Assembly: GCA_025093555.1 (NCBI GenBank)
Contig: JAIWNF010000032.1
Coordinates: 434,001-498,000 of the forward strand
Direction of reading: 5' to 3'
DNA: 64,000 nucleotides
DNA from: Circinella umbellata
Taxonomy: Eukaryota; Mucoromycota; Mucoromycetes; Mucorales; Lichtheimiaceae
A program made the position numbers and the translations under genes. Numbering within the stretch: position 1 is the stretch's first letter; every line of letters begins with the position of its first letter. The notes under the pieces are model-generated. The model searched no databases and was not told the DNA's origin. It saw nothing but the letters and a program-made list of their open reading frames with translations. Positions 1-11,672 of this stretch are shown piece after piece.

Positions 1-1133
1 AATAAAACCAAAAGTAGAAATTTCATTCTGTTTGTCCGAATACTTCAATGAAAGCACAAACATGTCTCGAAAGGTTTTGGAACATCTTAAATTTGATTCG
101 TTCAGCTCCTTAGCGCCCAATTCACCCTCATCACTCCTTCCAGCTTCAGCGCATCCCAGTTTTGCACCATCATAGTTAAGCCGAAGATCAATTTGAGTGC
201 CATGTAACTTTCTTTTTCTGAGAGACCGGTTTGTATTGTTGTTACTTGTTGCTTGAATTTCCTTCTCACCACTGGAATTTATATGTAAGCCGATTAGAAG
301 CAAGTATGTATACCTATTGACACTTATAATAGTATCTTCGTAGGCGTACTGAATAGACAACTATACGCGAAAAAGAACGTCGGATTCTGTCACGCCAGTT
401 CTTGAGAAAGCCCGGTATTTATAGTTGATCAACAAGTTCATTATGGAATGTCAGAGCCAAATGATACTGTAGGATTCTTTTGACATGTATGGAGAATGCC
501 TTGTAATATGTACCATCAAATCGTCGTACGTCATCTACCATAAAAATCAACACATTAAAAAGCTCAATAATAAGCAAATGGTAGACGAGCACTTATCAAC
601 GTATTAACCAAAATAAAAGAAATTCATACCTTCCCGTCAATGATCTAATATACGAAAGAACCTCTTCATCTTCCTGAACGACAAAAGAAGGTAGTTTATA
701 ACTTTTAATATACTGAAGATCTTCAGACTCGAACACTGTTTCCCAACAGCCATCGTTTATGTCTAGAATGAAGCTAGGTCCCGCACTGCAGTTTCAATTA
801 GTTTTTTTTTAGCGAAGTATTATAGTATATAAACACTTACTGTTCATAATCCAGTTGTCTACAATAAGCAACCATTTTGTCTTCCACGATTACTCTAGAT
901 GGTAAAGTCCACTTTTTATGTTTCATTTTTGAGTGTGTTTCTAACATTTGTTGTAAAAACTTGTAAGATGTACTCGATGTATTGGATGTTTGAATCGGAG
1001 TAGATAATGTATTCGTACCAATCTGCTTTTGAATGCTTTGAAAATGTGCATCATACCAATCTGGCTCTTCTTGAACCTGAAGCAAAAGAAATAAAAGGGT
1101 TCGATAAGAAGCACAAAAAGATAAAATGATCAT
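1..1133 (-). CDS. Lineage-restricted PD-(D/E)XK-like protein, 3' end off the window
   Basis: This gene of unknown function runs leftward off the window edge. The first exon (842-1133) reads a segment containing EEPDWYDAHFQS. A clean intron at 786-840 (GTAAGT...CAG) joins it in frame to an exon reading PSFILDINDGCWETVF. Further pieces read VRRFDGTYYKAFSIHV (about 440-540), TGVTESDVLF (about 385-410) and SGEKEIQAT (about 245-275). A last stretch (1-215) reads GTQIDLRLNYDGAKLGCAEAGR. The last two pieces align with the gene at 45.4-47.9 kb, which reads SGEGVCQAT and then GRKIDLMF...CEWKK. The D-(x)n-E-x-K/G pattern resembles a PD-(D/E)XK nuclease core; here the Lys position is Gly. I could not join the exons near 540-640 in phase, so the copy may be broken. 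The start at 1133 is the first in-frame Met; a true 5' exon could lie beyond the transposon at 1194. The family assignment is inference. Confidence 0.45.
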
Positions 1134-1149
1134 TTAATATCAGTGGGCG

Positions 1150-1157
1150 AAATAAAA

Positions 1158-1193
<36 letters not shown>
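1150..1193. repeat. (GA)n microsatellite, left part
   Basis: An almost pure GA dinucleotide run. A second GA run resumes at 2938-2953, directly after the 1194-2936 element, so the two appear to be one microsatellite split by the insertion. Confidence 0.9.
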
Positions 1194-1196
<3 letters not shown>

Positions 1197-2936
1197 TACG
1201 GGAACGGTTTGGATTAAATATAGAGTATAAGTGAGAAGTGCCGGTTAAAAAGTGATTAATTTGAAAAATTCCTCGGTCTAATGGGTGAAAAAGCGGATTA
1301 AAAAATGGTGCATTTTTCTTAATAAAACCATGTGTAGAAAAGTTGATAAAAACCGAAAACTTTTTTCACCAGTTTAACACCTTTTTCAACCAAAGTAAAT
1401 GAGATCTTTTTTCCTGTGAAATATTCCTCCACTTTTCTCCACTGATTATTTTTTGAGAGATATAAATTTCCATAGAGAGATAATATACATTTAATCCCCA
1501 CTCGCTTTCTCGCGTCAACTTTTTTTTTATTCTTGTATTAATCTTCTACTTTCTACTCTTTGCGATCAATTCATGTTCTCAAACATGTGTTAAATGCTTT
1601 TAAAAGGCGGGGGTAGTAGCTATGTATTAATTTTTTTTAACTTTATTTTTAAGGATGCCTTTTAAAAAAAGCAACTATAGAAATTAACAATAATGATTGA
1701 GTGAATGACCAATGCTTTTACGGATCTGAATGAAAAGGTTTTTTTTTGAAAATTGAATCACATAAGCAAGCCATGAATTTACATGCTTATTTCAAGAATA
1801 TCGTTGATCCTGAACTCTACTCGATCAAGGAACACTTGGAAAATACCGTATCATCACGTTTTGTCAAAACAGTTAAATCAAGACGTTTAATTCATTCCTA
1901 ATTTATATAGATGAATCAATGGCAGAATCTAAAAGAAGCTTTGAATGTTATAAGAGAACCAGTAACTGAAGAAAGAACCAATATCAATTGACCACCATCC
2001 ACAAAACGATACCAACAAAAATGTGAAACTCACGAAAGAACATTTCATGAAGTTCGTTCGCGAATACGTCCTGGCATTGAAGAGGATGACGTCAAAACAA
2101 CAATAAAAGAACTACAAAGATACACTGAGCCTTAAACGACAATTATTAAGGATAGTAACAATAAAAAGTTACCATGATGGTGCAAAATGGATCGAAAAGA
2201 CAAAGGTGGATTATTGGAGATTATTCGAAAAGCACTGAAATTAAAATTACCAGTTAACGGTTGTAGTAATGATTGTTTTGTCGACCATTTTGTTAACGCA
2301 TTCTGGTTGCAAAAGTGAGTATAATAATAATGAAAAGAGGAACCTGATGCGTTTGTTTATTGCTTTGTTATCTTATAATTATTTCAACAAAAATTACACC
2401 ACGTGATGGATCAAGGGATACAAGGATTCTAATGGAAAGATATAGAGAAGCATCTACTGGTAGTAAAAAAGTATATGTAGCAAATTAATTTGATTTTTAT
2501 TACATTTAATATTATTGGAGAAGAAAATAAGAGCAAGAAGAACAAGAAGAGCAAAGAACGTAATTAAATTGGGCAAGTTAATGGATTCAAAGATTCAGAC
2601 ATATATAGTATATTTTATCAAAAACATGAGGTTGTCGCTTATTATATATTATATGAAATGCCTCGGTATTTTACATCAAATTAAAATACTTGTGTTGAAT
2701 AAACTAAATACTTCTTTGAAGGATCATCAGTGAGATTAAAAGACCTTTTAATAGTAATATAATAGTTACCATTGTGGGTGAAATAGGTTAAAGTGCAGGA
2801 AAAAAGGTGAAAAGAAGGTTAAAAGAGGTGATAATAGCTTAAAAATCGATTAAAAAAAAGGGGCAATTTTGGGGTGTAAATTTCAAAACGCACCATTTTC
2901 TGGGTGAAATGATTACACCATCCATTTCCTGCAGTG
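1194..2936. mobile_element. Non-autonomous DNA transposon, CACTA-like ends
   Basis: The left end reads CACTACGGGAACGG and the inverted right end reads CACTGCAGGAAATGG, an imperfect terminal inverted repeat of the form CACTRCRGGAA. Inside each end are many short repeats related to GGTGAAA and GGTTAAA (1240-1400 and 2765-2915), as expected of subterminal repeats. GA microsatellite lies on both sides. No intact transposase is visible; the interior (about 1750-2330 and 2515-2733) holds only short open frames with no recognised domain. The ends resemble the EnSpm/CACTA superfamily. The expected 3-bp target duplication cannot be verified in the GA tract (flanks AGA and TGA). The superfamily name is tentative. 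Confidence 0.5.
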
Positions 2937-2953
2937 TGAGAGAGAGAGAGAGA

Positions 2954-4380
2954 ATAATAAGCGTGTAAGGAAAAAGAAGAGAGATAATAATAATTATCGT
3001 GTGTATAAGAGGAAAAGTATTTACAAATGTTTTTTTTTCGCGTTTTATGTAGCTATTTTGTATTGGCCGGACCAATATTGCTTTATATTCAGATCTTTTG
3101 GGTGGAAGATCTGTGAGGCGTGTGTTTATACGAAATGCTCCAAAGTAGGATTTTCAGTACAATCAAAGTATTTAGCAAGCACTAAATGATATTTTATAAG
3201 TATATTGGCTTAGATTTATAATAGCATTAAAGATTCCTTACGGTTTTAATGGTTTTGGATTATCTCTGCTGTCAATGCAACAGGCTTTTCAGTAGACATG
3301 GTGAATATCTGCTAATCAAAGCGGTTTATATAAAAACGCGTAGTCTCAGATAATCTTCTGGCTCGTAATCCTTAAACATCAAAAAGAATTGAGTCACATT
3401 TAACGTCCGTTCAGCGCGCAAAACTAGGAATTTATTTTTCTTTTTTGGTCTTTTTTTTAAAAAATTGATAATAATGATCATCTTTATATTGAAGTTATCT
3501 GTTTTAGTTACTTGTAGTAAAATTAGAACATATATTATATCATAGTTCATAGCTCTTCGTTTTTTTCTCAAGTGTAAAAAACAGTTTACGACTTGGCAAA
3601 AAAAAAAGAAAAAATATATATTTTCTAAGTCCCCTCCTCCCCCACTCCCGCAAGGAATATTATTTTTGACGATGTTCCTTTTGGCTTATCACCCAAATAT
3701 GGAAATCAACTGCTCTTGTGGAATTTACGTGATGTCTATTCATGATTCCGCTTTTTTCATTATTACTTGTACGAAAATACTGGTTGAACAATTCATGAAA
3801 AATATGATGCAATCTTCTAAATAACATGACAACAGTCAACAGGGTTGTTTCTATGTAGCCGTTTACATAAAAGATCTCTGACAACACTGAAGTGAAATAA
3901 TCTCACAACAAAATTTTTATTGTGTTTAGATTGGATAGACGCAGTTGTTAATAGCGTCAGGTTTGATAATTTAGCACTACAGTTTTCCGGGAGACTGAAA
4001 ATCTAGGGTATGGGACTGATTGTCTAAATCTACAATTTTGACTGCAATTTGAAGGAAAAAAGTGATTTTTCGTAGATTAGCTGTAGATTTATATGGCTGT
4101 TTTCATTACATAAAATTTAAATAAACCAATCCAATATGACAAACAAATACCCTTATATTGTTCTAAATGATTCATTTTTGTTGTATTTATTTATAAATCT
4201 TTATTATCACCTCATACAGCTCCCAAAACTAAACAGATCAAATATTTGTACCACTACTTTAAGCTCTAGTTATGCTACTTTTTTTGATTTAGATCTCAAA
4301 TCACTGACCGCTTTTTTAGCATTATCACTTTTATTATCGAGATTTTTCTTTTGAGAGGAAACATGTTTTTTAGCAGACGA
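2954..4380. other. Gene-poor stretch
   Basis: AT-rich DNA with only short open frames (for example 3001-3189 on the plus strand and 3326-3571 on the minus strand). None shows a recognisable domain, codon pattern or splice-joined extension. I see no gene here. Confidence 0.5.
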
Positions 4381-4389
4381 ACTTATCTT

Positions 4390-5260
4390 ATATGCTATTA
4401 CCGTTCTGATACTTTCCCTTTTTACTACCCTTTCTCATTCTCTTGGAGAGTCTTACCGTATACCTGCTACCAGTCTTTTTGTTATCATCTTTTCCGTTCT
4501 TGTCATTCGTATTTTTGTTAGCCTTCTTGTTATTAGCTTTTTTTGTTGTCTTTCTTGTTTTGCTCGTTATAATTTGATATTTTAGTACTAACTAAAGCAT
4601 CATCACTATCATTATTACAGTAGTTGTATAATGAAAGTATGCGGCTTTAATTTCCACCACCATTTCTTTTGCATTTTTTGATTTTGAATCATGATTTTTT
4701 ATAAAATCTAAATTTACATCGTCTCCGTTTGCTAGAAGGCATATAGATTATACATCTGCTGCAGCATATGTCATATTTACTTGAACGAACATGACAGTCT
4801 CCTTTTACCAAAAGTGATTTTTCTTGATTATGTGCGTAGAGTGGTTGATGCGCCATGAATGTATGCATTAACAATTTTGACCATATTATCGAAATCATTC
4901 CTTGAAAGTTCATCTTACGCAACAGTTTGACTGTATAATTTCTTGCTAACAGGTGCGGCACTGTTTCCATTACCTTCAACCGGATCATGATAAGAATAAT
5001 CCATTATAATTGTAACATTATTTATAATCGTCGGGACAGGTACCGCGAACGGTATTATCATGTTCCATCGTGTGCTTGAGGCCATTCAACGAGCCCGTCT
5101 GTTTTATACGATCTAATATCTAAATCATTGTTCTGACAAGCTTTAAAGAAAGTAGCATTTGATTCAAGTGTATGATCCATATCGGCAAGACCAAGACCTG
5201 GCTGCGTGTTCTGACTCGTTTCCATGGAAGCACGATTGTTTCCGTTACTGGCACCGAAGT
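4390..5260 (-). pseudogene. Decayed lysine-rich coding segment
   Basis: On the minus strand several coding-like pieces follow each other in different frames. They are METSQNTQPGLGLADMDHTL (from about 5224 down), MDYSYHDPVEGNGNSAAP followed by an in-frame stop and then ELSRNDFDNMVKIVNAYI (about 5003-4850), and a lysine-rich tail reading NKKTGSRYTVRLSKRMRKG (about 4500-4440). Stops and frame changes separate the pieces, which fits a decayed gene. A stretch such as SRNDFDNMVKIVNAYI looks like genuine protein rather than random translation. I do not recognise the family. Spliced exons are an alternative, but the internal stops do not coincide with obvious introns. Confidence 0.3.
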
Positions 5261-6217
5261 AATAAAGAGTTAGTAACTAAGCTAAAAAAGAAAAAATAAG
5301 CTAAACCATCACCTTTTTTCTGTTAAAAAAAGACACGCGTAGAATTTTCTGTAATTTGCATATTTATTGTGTTCCATCAATGATTCAAGACTCCATCGTT
5401 TTTATATGAAATTTCCTTTTTCCACGTTCCTTTTGCCTATTTTTTTTTCTGCTTTGTTTGCTAAGCATTTTATTAGGTAAGTTATCTTTTCGTGTTTTTT
5501 TTTAAAGAAATACCCTTACAAATGCGACAGTAAAAGTTTGTACGCGGTATTTTTGGAATCGTGATCAAAAATTGCAAGGCTCGGAAAAAGAAAGGTTTAT
5601 ACTTCAAGTCCACTTGGCCTCTTTCTATTGTTGCAAATACGAAAACGTTGGCCAAAAATCTCTTGTCATATGCTGCTGGCAAATATTTCACACGCTTAAT
5701 CACCAATCGACTTACTCAACCTTGATAATAAAATTTAAAAATAGAATCATAAAAGATTTCATTATTAACAGTTCAAACAAATATTGTAATCAGACGCATG
5801 CTCGGAATTAGTAAACAACGGGGACTACACAATGCCGACAATGTAACACAACCTTACTACTACTACTACTACTTTTAAACAACAAGAATAGAACAATCAT
5901 TATCATTTATATATCGAAATAATAGCAGTAATAATATATCAACAACAGCAACAACAACAACAAAGAATAACAATCAATTATTATTAAGACAACAACAATC
6001 AATGAAATATTTCTACGTTGTATAAGCAGTAATTTCGGAAGAATAATAAAGTTATTGTTGTTGTCGTTGTTGTTATGATTCTCTTTATAAATACGCGTGA
6101 TTTTTATAATGCAAAATATGTTTTTTATTTCTCCTTTTTTTTTTTTTTTTTATTTTTCATTCTTCTTTTTCTTTTTCTTTATCATATCTTTTCTTTAAAT
6201 AAATCTATCAAGAAAAA
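5261..6217. other. Intergenic region and probable 5' leader of alpha-actinin
   Basis: No gene is seen in 5261-5820. From about 5820 the sequence turns into CAA/AAC-rich and then T-rich DNA leading to the ATG at 6218, which looks like the promoter and untranslated leader of the alpha-actinin gene. Confidence 0.45.
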
Positions 6218-6396
6218 ATGGATAAAACTTGGGAAGCTATTCAAAAGAAAAGTAAGTAAAAAAAAAAAAAAGAAAAACTATGTATGTATCTATTTATCTC
6301 TAGTTTAAAATCATTAACCGCGTTTTGATTAGCTTTTACAAAATGGTAAATTCTATATAACTACAGGAACCGACTCGACTAGGAACCCAGCCCCCA

Positions 6397-6430
<34 letters not shown>

Positions 6431-7813
6431 TTTGTATAGGGTGAATACAAAACTTGACATGGGTAGAGTTCCTCACATTCAAGATCTTAGTATTGATCTT
6501 GCTAATGGTGTTAGGTTAATTCAATTGTTGGTATGGTGTTAAAAAAAAGAGCTCCCAATTATGAGGTAATGTTATTATTTACCAAAAAAAGTAATCTGTT
6601 TACAATATATATATATATATATATATAGGAAATCATTGGTGACACAACATTGGGAAAATATAGTGTCAATCCAAGAATGAGAATTCAATATGTAGAAAAT
6701 GTGAATAAAGCACTCAATTTTGTTATGGAAAGAAATGTTCCATTAACAAATATTGGTGCTGAAGATATTGTGGATCGTAATCTAAAATTAGTTTTAGGCA
6801 TGTTGTGGAGTATTATTTTACGTTTTACAATTGATGATATTAGTCAAGATGGTAAAAGTGCAAGAGAAGGTTTATTATTATGGTGTCAACGTAAAACAGT
6901 TAATTATAAAGAAGTGGATGTAAGAGACTTTACTTATAGTTGGAAAGATGGTTTGGCTTTGTAAGTATTTTTAAATGGGAGAGAAAGGTGGAATATCTCA
7001 TATCTCATCTCATTTTTATTTTTAGTTGTGCTTTAATTCATCGTCATCGACCAGATTTATTAAATTATGATGCTTTGGATTTTGTAAGTTTAAAAAATGT
7101 ATATATGCATGTGTAAAGTGTAAAGAGGAGAACTTACACCATTTTTTTATTAGTCTAAACCTCATGAAAATACAGCCCTTGCTTTTGAAATTGCAGAAAA
7201 ATATCTTAATATTCCAGTAAGTTTAATAGTTTAAAATAGATGGAAAACATATGTTAATATTCAAATTTATATAGAAATTATTGGATGTTGAAGATATTTG
7301 TGATATTGAAAAACCGGATGATAAATCAGTGACAACTTATGTTGCTCAATACTTTCATGCTTTTTCATCCCAAGACAAAGATGAAACTGCGAGTCGTCGA
7401 GTGGCTAAACTTGCTGATGTATTACATTCTATTTGGAAAACAAGACATAGTTATGAAGAAAGAGTAACAGCCGTAAGGAATTCCTTTTTCTTTTTTCTTT
7501 TTATGATAAAATATACATACATAATATTGAATGGATCATTCATTTTATATATACATATATATGTATATATATGAATAGTTAATATATGCTGTTCAAAGTA
7601 CTCAAAGACAATGGCAACAAACCAAATTAACAGATTCATATGCAGAAACAAAGCAAAAAGGAATCGAGTTTGCCAATTATAAAAATACATTAAAAAGAGA
7701 ATGGGTTTCAGAAAAACGTGAATTGGATACATTACTTGGAAATATTCAAACAAAATTAAAAACATATAATCTTAAACCTTATTTTCCTCCTGAAGGATTA
7801 ACCTTAAGGGTAA

Positions 7814-7848
<35 letters not shown>

Positions 7849-8988
7849 TGATTATAAAAGGGTAACATAATTAATACTATTCACTGTAGGATTTAGATAT
7901 TATATGGAGAGAGTTATTAAAGCATGAAGCTGTTTATCATCGAAATATTAATAGTAAACTTAGAGAGTAAGTCTTTTTTTTTTTTCATTCATTCATTCAT
8001 TAATGAGATCGTGAACTAATTACTGTTTCTGTTTATTTATTCAAAAAACAAAAAGAATTAAAGAAAATCTTCGTAAAGCATATGCCAATGCTGCTAATGG
8101 ATTTCAACAAAAATTGGATACAATTTCTGCTGAACTAGCTTCATTAGATGGAGACCTTGAGGTAAGCTTATAAAAATGAGTACAATCCTTCAACCTAAAA
8201 GATACTAACTCTCTCTCTCTCTCTATTTTATTTCAGAATCAACTTAATTGTGTTGTGGGATTAGCGAGAGAAATAGTACCTTTACAAAAAAAGTTACAAG
8301 CTATTGAAACTTTGGATCAAGCTTGTTTAGAAGCAAATATTGAAGAAAATGATTATACTGTTTATTCATTAGAAGATCTTACATTTGAATTAGGTCTCGT
8401 TGAACGAGCCACCAGAAACAAAATTGCATTTATTGAGAACCAGGTAAAAGAATAGATAACATCATAGTGGCAAAGATGGGAAATAACTCAAATGGCATAC
8501 TATCTTTTATACGTATTTAGAGTATATCAAGAAATATGACCAATTTGACACCAGCTCAATTAGAAGAATTTGAACATGCATTCCGTCATTTTGCAAATGA
8601 TCACAATACTTTATCCATTGAAGGATTCCGAGCAGCATTGGCTAGTTTAGGATTATTTTATGATGATTATGAAATGGGTGCTTTATTTGATCACATAGCA
8701 CAAAATCGTGAAAGTATTCGATTCGAACAGTTTATTCAATTTATGGTATCTATTACAGAAGATAAATCAACACCTGAACAGTTACATCATGCATTTCAAA
8801 CCATTGCAGGTGATAAACCTTATATCACTGAATTGGATTTAAAACGATGTATGATGCCAGAACCTGATGTGGATTATTTAGTAAGAGAAATGCCTATGGT
8901 TACTTTATCTCCAAATAATAGTAATCCAAATGTTGAAAAAGAGATGGCATTTGATTATAGTCATTATGTGGATCAAATGTTTAAATAA
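6218..8988 (+). CDS. Alpha-actinin, actin cross-linking protein
   Basis: Alpha-actinin cross-links F-actin, in fungi at the contractile ring and actin patches. Twelve exons join in phase: 6218-6251, 6333-6345, 6440-6530, 6629-6960, 7026-7083, 7154-7216, 7275-7472, 7579-7809, 7890-7966, 8056-8161, 8237-8443, 8521-8988. They give 625 residues, matching short fungal alpha-actinins with two spectrin repeats. The N-terminus reads [20 protein letters not shown], followed by tandem calponin-homology domains (residues about 1-230, with [17 protein letters not shown] and [19 protein letters not shown]). A helical spectrin-like rod covers about 240-460. The EF-hand-like C-terminus covers about 470-625. 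The first EF loop ([13 protein letters not shown]) lacks the initial Asp and final Glu of a calcium loop, so calcium regulation is probably lost. The second exon is only 13 nt long. Family assignment is firm. Confidence 0.95.
6399..6430. repeat. (AAT)n microsatellite in an alpha-actinin intron
   Basis: About ten ATA/AAT trinucleotide units lie inside the intron between the 13-nt exon and the exon starting at 6440. A similar (AAT)n run occurs at about 7813-7848 in a later intron of the same gene. Confidence 0.9.
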
Positions 8989-9136
8989 TTTCCCTTGATA
9001 ATAATGTATTCCATCCTTTCTTTCATTTTGATATCTATTTCCTATACGCAATCTACTATATATACTAAACACCAAACACACATCCACTCAAATACATTTA
9101 TATAAACAAAAAAGTTATGTTTCTTTTTTCATTTAT

Positions 9137-10452
9137 TTATTTACGCATTCTCTTTCTAAACCTTTCTGCCACAATTTCATCAGTAGCACTTTGTCTTGAA
9201 CGACCTCTATAATCTGGTTTTTGAATATGTTTCTCATAATTAGCTGGTACACGATTCGCTATATAATATATATGTTTTGTTAGTATCACTTTTCAAACAT
9301 ATAATATAATATATAAAAACTTACGTCGTTCTCCTAATGTTCCCTCACGCGCTTGGTTCTTTTAATCAAAATAAAAATAAATAAAGTCAGTTCTATTTAC
9401 TTGGAACATTTTTACAATAAATAATGATTAGAAATAAATTTACCCTTCTTTCTTCTTCTTGTTGTCGTTGATCCATATATTTTCGTTTAGCACGTTCCGT
9501 TTCTTCAATATTCTTTAATCGAACACTAAAAAATAATAATAATTAATATACCCATGTATATTCCAATGATCATAATAATAATAATAGTCGCACTTACTCA
9601 ATACCAAGATCTACTTCAGGAATAGCTGTCAACATTTGTGTAGATAATTGTACACTACCTTCTTCTACTTGTTTAGATTGAACTCTTAATCGTTCTGGAA
9701 GCATATATAATTCTTCATAAATATCAACAGGACCCTCTTTTTGTTCTCCAGATTCATCTTCTTTTTCTTCTGTTCGTGTAGAAGGTTCTCCTCGACGTTT
9801 TCGCATTTCTTCCTCAATATATGACATCCTAAATTTATAAAATATGAATTAGGAGGGGTCTTTGCACTTTTATGATCTTTATAATCAATGTATGATATTT
9901 ACATGTGTTTATCAACATCCAATGCATTCGTTTGTGTAGTAAATGTATCTAATTTTAATTTTTTCTCGGTTCCTTCTTCATCATCAGGTCTATTATAAAA
10001 GTATTATTATTATTAGTTTAGAGAAATGAATCATTCAATTAAATTATATAAAGTATTACCTTCCACCTTTACGAACAGCATCCTTGTCAACTAATCCTCC
10101 CGTTAATAACTTCCATGGGTCAGATGGTTTTTCTTTTTCTGTATCTTTCTTTTTCTTCTTTTTATCTCCTTTCAATAACTTTTCAACATCAATACCACCA
10201 TGACGTCGTTTTAATCGTCTTAATTCTTGTAAATCTTCAATCTTTTCACTAAGAAGCAAGGTCGTTGCGATCAAGATTTAGATTTTGAGATTTTATGCAA
10301 ATATATATAGATCTTGTATATAATTATTATTATTATTACCTAATGTCTTCAGTTCCACTTGTTGATTCTTCTTGATTTTGTTGTTCTACTTCTTCTTCGT
10401 CTGATTCTTGTTTCTTTTTTCTATAATTTCTTTGTTTACGTTGAATGGCCAT
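9137..10452 (-). CDS. tls1: Tls1/C9orf78 family (Hep59) splicing-associated protein
   Basis: Seven exons join in phase: 10340-10452, 10060-10248, 9903-9989, 9598-9828, 9444-9525, 9325-9358, 9137-9257/9258. They give 285 residues. The protein is highly charged, with the family landmarks RRLKRRHGGIDVEKLL, a TQTNALDVDKHM-MSYIEEEMRKRRG block, LPERLRV, and the C-terminal NRVPANYEKHI. These match the hepatocellular carcinoma-associated antigen 59 family (human C9orf78, S. pombe Tls1). Family members associate with the Brr2-containing spliceosome; in S. pombe loss affects splicing and telomeric silencing. No transmembrane segment or signal peptide is seen, so a nuclear location is expected. The gene is divergent from POMP with 192 bp between start codons. 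Identification rests on the conserved central block and C-terminus. Confidence 0.9.
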
Positions 10453-10644
10453 GATAAATAAAAATAGTTGAGTTTTTATGTGTACAAATTATTACAATAT
10501 CTTCTCTCTTCTTCTTCTCTCTCATATATATATGAATATATATTTAACAGAGCTGAGTTTTATTTTGGTTATCCTGCTTTTATTTTTTATTTTACCTGTA
10601 GCTTGCGCGTCCCTCTTTATACCAAATACTCTCTCATATACATA
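10453..10644. promoter_or_regulatory. Shared divergent promoter, tls1 / POMP
   Basis: 192 bp separate the start codons of two oppositely oriented genes. The stretch contains pyrimidine-rich CTTCTTCTCT on the POMP side and TA-rich DNA. No specific factor site is identified. Confidence 0.55.
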
Positions 10645-11440
10645 ATGGTAAGTTTTTTTTTTACTATATCGAAAAGTCGTTCGATCCATAAGTTGTTGTT
10701 CTTTATAATTAATCACTATTATTATTATTATTATCAGTCTCTTCAAATTGCTCCTTCGTCTCAACCAAATAACGTTGCTAAATCTACCTTTGACACGAAA
10801 CACGCCGAACTGGGTGGTCATGATGCACTTCGATACGGTACACGTTCCATTAAGACTGAAGTCTTACCTGGTCATCCTCTTCAACAACGATTGGAAAACG
10901 TAAATAATAATTATTAAAAAGTCAAGAAATTTGAATGTCCTGTGGGGGTGTACGCATAGCTTAATAATAATCCCTTCTTGTTTATTATTTTTATTATTAT
11001 TAAAAATTAGTGGAATGAATCACAATGGGAACTCAAGTTAAATATGGCTCGTCAAGTACATGGTATGCATGCACCTATTCGTATGATGATGGAACGAGAT
11101 ATTGTTAGTCAGGTAAAAATCACTTATGCAATATAATATTAAAAAAAAAAGCTGGATCGAATATCATATATATATATATATCTAACGGGATTATATGTAT
11201 TATAGCGTCAACGAATGCCTGTATTACCATCATCTAATCTTCATTTAGATGTCCTTATGGGTAAAGATGAAACTATTGACTTTGAAGACTTTTTGAATGG
11301 TAAGAAAAAAAGAAAATAAGAATGAGATATTTTGGCATGAAATTTATATAACTTTTTTTGCTTTCATAGATCCTGCCATGTCGACGGATACTTTAGATAT
11401 TCATGCTACAATGGAACACAAACTTAACCTTAAGATTTAA
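10645..11440 (+). CDS. UMP1: Proteasome maturation protein Ump1/POMP
   Basis: POMP/Ump1 is a short-lived chaperone inside half-proteasomes that is needed for 20S core assembly and is degraded on completion. Five exons join in phase: 10645-10647, 10738-10899, 11011-11112, 11206-11299, 11370-11440. They give 143 residues, the usual family size. The first coding exon is the ATG alone, with the intron starting directly after it. Diagnostic stretches are GGHDALRYGTRSIKTEVLPG, HPLQQRLEN, WELKLNMARQVHGMHAPIR and SNLHLDVLMGKDETIDFEDF. It shares a divergent promoter with tls1 and is convergent with CFAP20. Identification is firm. Confidence 0.95.
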
Positions 11441-11672
11441 AGACACTCTTCTTTTCAATATACATAAACCCTCCCACCCCATTTTACCTATTTCTTTCAC
11501 CTTGGAATAACGAGATATATAATGAAATGTGATATATAAAGTTGTTATGGTTTATTTTTATTTTTATTTTTGGATTAAAAGGAAAAAGGGTATGATGGCA
11601 GTAATTAAAAAAGAAAAGAGACTTTATGTTGTTCTTTGAACCTAAGTTTATCAAAAGAGAGAGAATTTTAAA

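Noticed and set aside
3001..3189. 62-codon plus-strand frame
   Set aside because: No domain; lies in AT-rich DNA outside the transposon and is opposed by equally long antisense frames.
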